Shown here piece by piece: positions 58,695 to 64,000 of a stretch of 64,000 bases of DNA (position 1 is the stretch's first letter; every line of letters begins with the position of its first letter). Both the position numbers and the translations under genes were made by a program. Source of the stretch: Ambrosia x helenae (Eukaryota; Streptophyta; Magnoliopsida; Asterales; Asteraceae); the NCBI GenBank assembly GCA_030844895.1, contig JAUTDX010000420.1, positions 93,161 through 157,160 on the forward strand, written 5' to 3'. The notes under the pieces were generated by a model. That model made no database searches, was not told the origin of the DNA, and saw only the letters and a list, made by a program, of their open reading frames with translations.

Positions 58695-60130
58695 CTACTT
58701 GATCCATCCATAGACTCACTTAAGAACTTGAAGCTTCCTAGGCCCATGATCAGCCCATTAAGCCTGATGTTATAAGCCTAGATCAAAGGTGATAAAAAGA
58801 GTTCCAAGTAAAAGCGTAAACTTATGGACATGACTCAAATCTTTCATTCCCTCGTTCTTGGTCTGTTTCCTCTGTTCTTAAAAATATTTAAGGGAAAATG
58901 GCCAAAATAGCCCATTGACCGTGCGTTTTGCATAAATGGCCCTCTCCCGGATCAACCGGCAAAATCCCAGTTCAACCGGTCAAAATCCCGCTTCAACCTC
59001 TGGTCCTATGCATGGGCGGTCCGACGAAGTGACCTAAACCAGCCGGGGGTCCGTTTCCCGGTCCAACCGGTCGGACCGGCCGGTCGGTCCGGGTTTCAAA
59101 ACCTTGTATGTGTGTTTGTGTTTGTGTGTTATTTAGAGGAATACAGGGATATCTCACAAAGCGAGGACAGGAGATATGGTGTTGCTGGACCCCCAATATT
59201 CAATGTTGAGCTAGGGATTATGTAATTAGGGCTGTTCATTTTTATCTGAAACCTGACCCGAATTTGAAGCCACTGGAACTAGAGAATACCGAAAAACCTT
59301 AAGCCAAATAACCGAACCTTAAATGGTTCGGTTATCGAGTCATTTTTTCCTAGCCGAAACCCGAAAACCTAACCAGAAAAACCAAAAATCTGAAACCGGA
59401 ACACTCAATGTCATTTTGAATAGAATCGTTTAAGTTTAAAGTCTTTGGTATCTGAGGTTTAGGATTAAATATACAGTGAAAAAAAAAGGAAGTTGTAGGA
59501 AGAGTATCAAACAGAGTCCGATTGAACTCATTCAAGCGACATATAAACCGTCTACTCGAACTCTACGATCTTAGTTTTAGGTTTTTGATTTTTTGGATTT
59601 TTAGATTGTAGTTTTTAGATTGAACTCATTGTGTCTTCTATGTTGCATTGTGTTTTTTCTTTATTTTCGTCATTATGTCATTTCTGCGATTCATTGTCAT
59701 TTCCTCAGCATTGTGTTATATTTCGTGATCCAATGTGATTTTTGTATCCTTCTCACCCTTCTCATTTTTATTACACTATGTAGGATAACTTGACCCTGAA
59801 CCCTGGTATCTAAACATTATGTTTTAGGACTTTGGATCATTATTATTTTATATTGTCAAATAATGTTTTAATTTTGATAATATTTTTTAAGTAACATGAT
59901 AAATTTTAATGATATTTTGCGAAACAAAAAAAAATCACATTTTTTTATTACATTTAAACCCGAAAAACGAACAACCCGACCCAAACTAACCCAACATTAA
60001 AAGTTGTTAAAAGTTATGATACACTTCTAAGACTATAAGGAGGGGGAGGAGGAGCGTGATGCGCCATGTGGCACGTGTGGGGACCATTTTGTAAAGGTGA
60101 AAATTGTGAGCAGTGGAAGGGGGAAATGAA

Positions 60131-60173
<43 letters not shown>

Positions 60174-60774
60174 TGTGTTAGATTTAAAAAAAACAACCAA
60201 CCACTAGCTGCCACCTCACTCCCACAATCCCCCCCCCCCCCCCCCCCACCACCCCCACCCCACACACGCCGGTGGGAAACATGCTGCCCAGGGGGCTCCC
60301 CCCCCCCCCCCCCCCCCCCCACCCCCATCCGGATACTTAATAGTCGCACTTCGACACTAATATTGTCACTTATCAAGATTTATATTTGTTGTTGTTTAGA
60401 TAAGTTATCATAAACTAGAGTCTGGGCTGGAAGGCTGATTGGATATTGGGTTTGGACATTGAAGATGGACTTAAAACAAATGCTTGATCATATCCGGATG
60501 AGCTGTTTACATTCACATAAAGCCCATATATGTGCCCGGAAGTATGTTAGAGTCAACATGCCTATATAAATATTGTAGGGAAAGGGCACCCTAGCCCATC
60601 CACTCTCATGGTGCCACGTACCCTAGAACTACTAAATTATTGACAGCACTCTAAGATACATTTCCTAAATCTAAAATTCAAATAAGCGATTAATATAATT
60701 CAAATTTAATATTCAAATACCATTAAATTAATTCTGTTACTAAAAAACGTAATCCAAATTTAACTAGAAACCGA
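58695..60774. other. No gene; low-complexity and simple repeats
   Basis: GC-rich CCGGTC words at 58945-59100. A TAGGGCTGTTCA start at 59233 with AACCGAAC words and CCCGAAAAACG near 59960 suggests a decayed hAT element without a clear duplication. (ATT)n lies at 60128-60169 and C runs at 60230-60247 and 60299-60320, which create spurious proline/glycine ORFs. Confidence 0.55.
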
Positions 60775-61092
60775 CTAGGAAACATAATTCAAAGTAAATG
60801 TTAATTTTACTACAAAATAATAGTCGACTTGCGTAATTTCGATTGCTATGTCTTTCTTTATATCGGGATCTTTAGTCGTGTTAATTTTAAACATCTCTTC
60901 GAATCGTTCACATTCTCTTCGGAGGTTCGTCCACTTACTCAATAGTGCATCAAAAGTCCGATGTGTTTCACCTTGTAACACACGATATTCGGCTAACACG
61001 TTATCCCAAAACGAAACAACAGGGTATAACGTAGCTGATTCCTTAATGCGTATCCCCGCCATTGTCAAAGCAGTTATTTTCTCATTGGCCAT
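60775..61092 (-). pseudogene. Myb/SANT-like (GST T3-like) domain fragment
   Basis: 105-codon minus-strand ORF. FWDNVLAEYRV and THRTFDALLSKWTNLRRECE, then RFEEMF, match the plant Myb/SANT-like domain found in proteins annotated as GST T3-like, related to ORF1 proteins of PIF/Harbinger transposons. The full proteins are about 300 residues, so this is a fragment. The N-terminal part differs from the usual family start. No partner transposase is nearby. Confidence 0.55.
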
Positions 61093-61891
61093 TCAACCGT
61101 TATAGACATGACATACTTGAGAAAAAATTCATAAAATTTTTCTGGTAGAAGTGGTGATATGGTTAAAAAACATGACAAAGGTATAAATAGGAATTAAAAA
61201 AGTAATTGTTGGGTAGTTGGGTGGATGAATTAATTGTTTTTGACCATTGCAGCTCGATTACTTCTTGCCGAGCTGCAATCTTTTTGACGTTGCCGAGGGG
61301 GTAGCGGCGATGTTGTCGATCGTCAACGGTAGCCGATTCAAGTAGCCGAAGAGTGCCCATCCCCCTTATGACTTAGGGTTTGAATTTTGATTAAGTCATT
61401 CAGATATTATTTTGAGTTCTCTCTCATTCCAGAAGTTTCTTTTTTTTCGTTATCTAGGGTTCTTACTTGAAGATCAGCCATCTTTAAGGGTCGGTATCTA
61501 GATAGAGTGTTGTGTAGATAATCTTGTTGATGATCTACGGAGTGTTTGTGAGAGATCTTGTTTGTTAAAATCTAAATCTTTTTGTTTTTTTTTCAAAAAT
61601 TATTCTTGTTTCAATTATTGTGTTCTTCTATTTCTGACACCTCAACCTGATTAATCTGAACTTTAATGGTTCGGTTATCGGATCACCCTGAGTATGATTC
61701 ACGGGTATAGCAACCAGTGTGTTTGGAATTCGTAATTTCACTTATGCATTATAGTAAATGTTTGTTTTTCAAAAAAATTATTGAGTTGTGGTTAAATATT
61801 TGCTGTCAAGAACATGGATTGCGAGAGATATATTTCAAAAAAAAAAAAAGTCATGAAAGAATTACTAATTTTCACTAATGCATTATGGTAA
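61093..61891. other. No gene recognised
   Basis: A 65-codon minus ORF (61163-61360) and a T-rich leader-like stretch at 61380-61600. No known motif. Confidence 0.4.
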
Positions 61892-62248
61892 ATGTTTATT
61901 AAGGATTTGGTGGGTATGCAAGATTTATGCGGTGAGTCGGGGAACAACAAGACAATGCTTCAAGGGATTATGATCATTGCGTGTTGGGGTTTGTGGAGGG
62001 CAAGGAATGAATCAATTTTTTCAAGCAAGGAACCGAATGTGGGGAATTTGATTGTGGATATCAAGACTTTGGGTTTCTTATGGTACAAACATAGGTTCAA
62101 GGGAGGTGTGGTCGATTGGAAGATGTGGTGTAACTTTGATTTGATGTAACTTTGTACGTTTGTTTTGGTTTTCGGCTTGCTATTTCCGCCTTGGTAATAG
62201 CTTGCCCGTGTTTGATGTTTTAATGAAATTCATTCTTAAAAAAAAGTA
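61892..62248 (+). mobile_element. LINE 3' fragment (zf-RVT end and poly-A)
   Basis: The plus frame 61892-62149 reads IMIIACWGLWRARNESIF and GFLWYKHRFKGGVVDW then WCNFDLM and stop. This is the C-terminal zinc-binding tail of plant L1-type LINE reverse transcriptase (the ACW-x-x-WRARN signature). The UTR ends TTTTAATGAAATTCATTC plus an A run near 62240, the typical plant LINE tail. The 5' part, including RT, is missing. Confidence 0.82.
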
Positions 62249-62853
62249 AAAGTTTGTTTTTCATAAATGAAATTTTAATAGAAGAGGGGCGTCATGCGAG
62301 TTAGGTTTGATTCGTACCCGATGTGGGACATCCCAAGTATGATGTGTTTATGACCAATGAATTGTCATTTCAACCTTAAGGGAATTTAAGAAAGTGTTTT
62401 CTTTTTAATAAACTACTATAAATACAATTCGTTTACCCCCCCCCCCCCCCGCCCCAAAATACATAGGTTCAAGGGAGGTGTGGTCGATTGGAAGAGGTGG
62501 ATAACTTTGATTTGATGTAACTTTGTACGTTTGTTTTGGTTTTCGGCTTGCTATTTCCGTCTTGGTAATTGCTTGTCCGTGTTTGGTGTTTTAATGAAAT
62601 TCATTCTTAAAAAAAAAGTAAATGTTTGTTTTTCATAAATGAAATTTTAATAGAAGATGGGCGTTATGCGAGTTAGGTTTGATTCGTACCTGATGTGGGA
62701 CACCCCAAGTATGATTCACGGGTATAACAATCCATCTATTTTAAATGTGTTTATGACCAATGAATTGTCATTTCGACCATAAGAGAATTTAAGAAAGTGT
62801 TTTCTTTTTAATGAACTACTATAAATACAATTCGTTTACCCCCCCCCCCCCCC
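62089..62853 (+). repeat. Two-copy tandem duplication with poly-C ends
   Basis: ACATAGGTTCAAGGGAGGTG starts both copies (62089 and 62461; period 372). Each copy holds the LINE 3' end plus downstream non-LINE DNA and finishes in a C run (62438-62450 and 62839-62853). The second has a 31-nt insertion (ATTCACGGGTATAAC...), a motif also present near 61697, so the first copy probably lost it. Confidence 0.88.
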
Positions 62854-64000
62854 ACACACACACACAAAAAATATACTCATATCTCTCTAAATACAAACCA
62901 TTTTCTCATTTCTTTCAAATTGCAATATTTGGTTAGACCGAAGATGAAAAAAAATGACATTGGTAAAGGATTGTATAAGTCTCGCAAAGAACACAAATCG
63001 TGATCATGTGCGCTTTGGGATGCAATCATTGAACGAGTTCGTCAAAATGTTGGTCAAACTAACCAAAAGGTATATAACCTGCACCAAATGGTCTGCATAA
63101 TCCAAATGCAGGACCAAAATTTTGAGCCGCTCTTCGTTGAGAACCAAAGGGAGGAGAGGAGGTGACAGAGGAAAAAGCGATCACAGCAACCCTTTGTAAC
63201 TGTCAAATGATCTATGAGGGCAAATAATGGATCACATTGAGGCTTGAAGAATTATAAGAACGCATTCGTAATGGAAATATGTTAATTAATATGTTTTAAA
63301 GTTTAATAATGCAAATCTACGTATCTTTGTTTAAACGAAAGTTTATTTATTTTTTTATTGAAAAAAAAGTAGAGCGTTGAAATGGATGATTTCAGTGTTT
63401 TTATAGATTTAGTCATGAAAAAAATAAAATAAAAAGTAAGGGAGAATCACACGTTTTGTTCTTTATATATACTCAAATTGCACCATGTGACATTTATTTG
63501 AAACTTTTGCACACCACAAGTCCTTTACACTAATCTCATCCAATATCTTGGTTATCTTCAATTATCTATTATTCATTTAATGGTTCGAATAATTTTAAAA
63601 TACATTTACAACTCTAAAAAATCTATAAATTTTACAAAAACTTATTTACATCCGAAATTTCATTAGTTGTATTCTTAATTTCGGAAAACATGCTTTGAAA
63701 TATATTTTCTTTTTTTAATTCATAATTGATTTATTATAAATTCGATTTTAGTGATTTAAAAGCCCAAAAGTTTTATAAATTTTTTTCTATCATTTTTTAG
63801 CCCATGTAAAAATTATTATTTCAGAAAATACTATATTTTAATCTGTTTGAACATGTTAAATCAAGTTATTCATTATTAAAGAAAATAAGCCTGTTTTATA
63901 TTAATGAAAACAGAAAATAGTTTACAAAATTATTTTTCATCTTTATACAGCAGCATATGGATAAATAGTAATAATTTTATTAGAAACTGATTGTTACTGT
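62854..64000. other. No gene recognised
   Basis: An (AC)n run follows the poly-C. A short plus-strand frame near 62944-63170 with KKNDIGKGLYKSRK is unrecognised. The rest is AT-rich. Confidence 0.4.

Noticed and set aside
59226..60000. Complete hAT element starting TAGGGCTGTTCA
   Set aside because: No matching right end or 8-bp duplication, so reported only as a possible remnant.
60014..60413. Proline- and glycine-rich ORFs of 115-120 codons
   Set aside because: Created by (ATT)n and poly-C runs; no conserved motif.
1..64000. tRNA, rRNA or organellar insertions
   Set aside because: No tRNA cloverleaf, rRNA or plastid/mitochondrial gene sequence was recognised by eye.

Overview
The window is plant nuclear DNA: AT-rich, with spliced genes that use GT-AG introns and many class I and class II transposons. 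Protein families (CASP-like, FPGS, NIK-type receptor kinase, B3, NHL and BARD1-like pieces) and an Au-like SINE suggest a eudicot, plausibly Asteraceae; the family-level assignment is inference. No bacterial, CRISPR or complete viral content is seen.

Layout. 0.4-16.7 kb (minus): a broken chimera of a ribosomal protein L11 exon joined to the last exons of folylpolyglutamate synthase (FPGS). One intron is swollen to about 8 kb by a probable Helitron, a 417-bp tandem array, a hAT MITE and a SINE. The L11 intron holds a young, nearly complete Copia element (9632-16017, TSD TAATT). 20.7-25.5 kb: a PIF/Harbinger-type element (TSD TTA), then a Mutator-like element with a 9-bp TSD that itself carries a Harbinger-type MITE and a hAT MITE. 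27.2 kb: an orphan Helitron 3' end. 30.4-32.2 kb (minus): the only convincing intact host gene, a three-exon CASP-like membrane protein with a hAT MITE in intron 1. 32.4-36.7 kb: a degenerate Copia. 37.0-42.4 kb: a young Copia with its reverse transcriptase core deleted in frame (TSD CGTTC). 44.7-45.3 kb: another hAT MITE. 49.1-58.1 kb (plus): a candidate 9-kb Helitron. It holds an apparently intact four-exon RPA-like OB-fold gene and fragments that resemble at least four host genes (two B3-like mini-genes, a NIK-type transmembrane segment, a BARD1/BRCA1-type ePHD-BRCT piece, an NHL-repeat piece), all in the same orientation. 58.4-64 kb: another hAT MITE, simple repeats, a Myb/SANT-like fragment and a LINE tail in a tandem duplication.

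How it works together. The host-gene content is small; the window is mainly a record of nested transposition and gene-fragment capture. The gene-capturing Helitron and the L11-FPGS chimera are the most interesting parts. A second theme is a set of five hAT-type MITEs with different short-word cores but matching architecture (TAGGG- or CAGTG-like ends, 8-bp target duplications).

Limits: all homology calls come from reading translated sequence by eye; no search was run. Exon boundaries are placed by GT-AG and reading-frame continuity.
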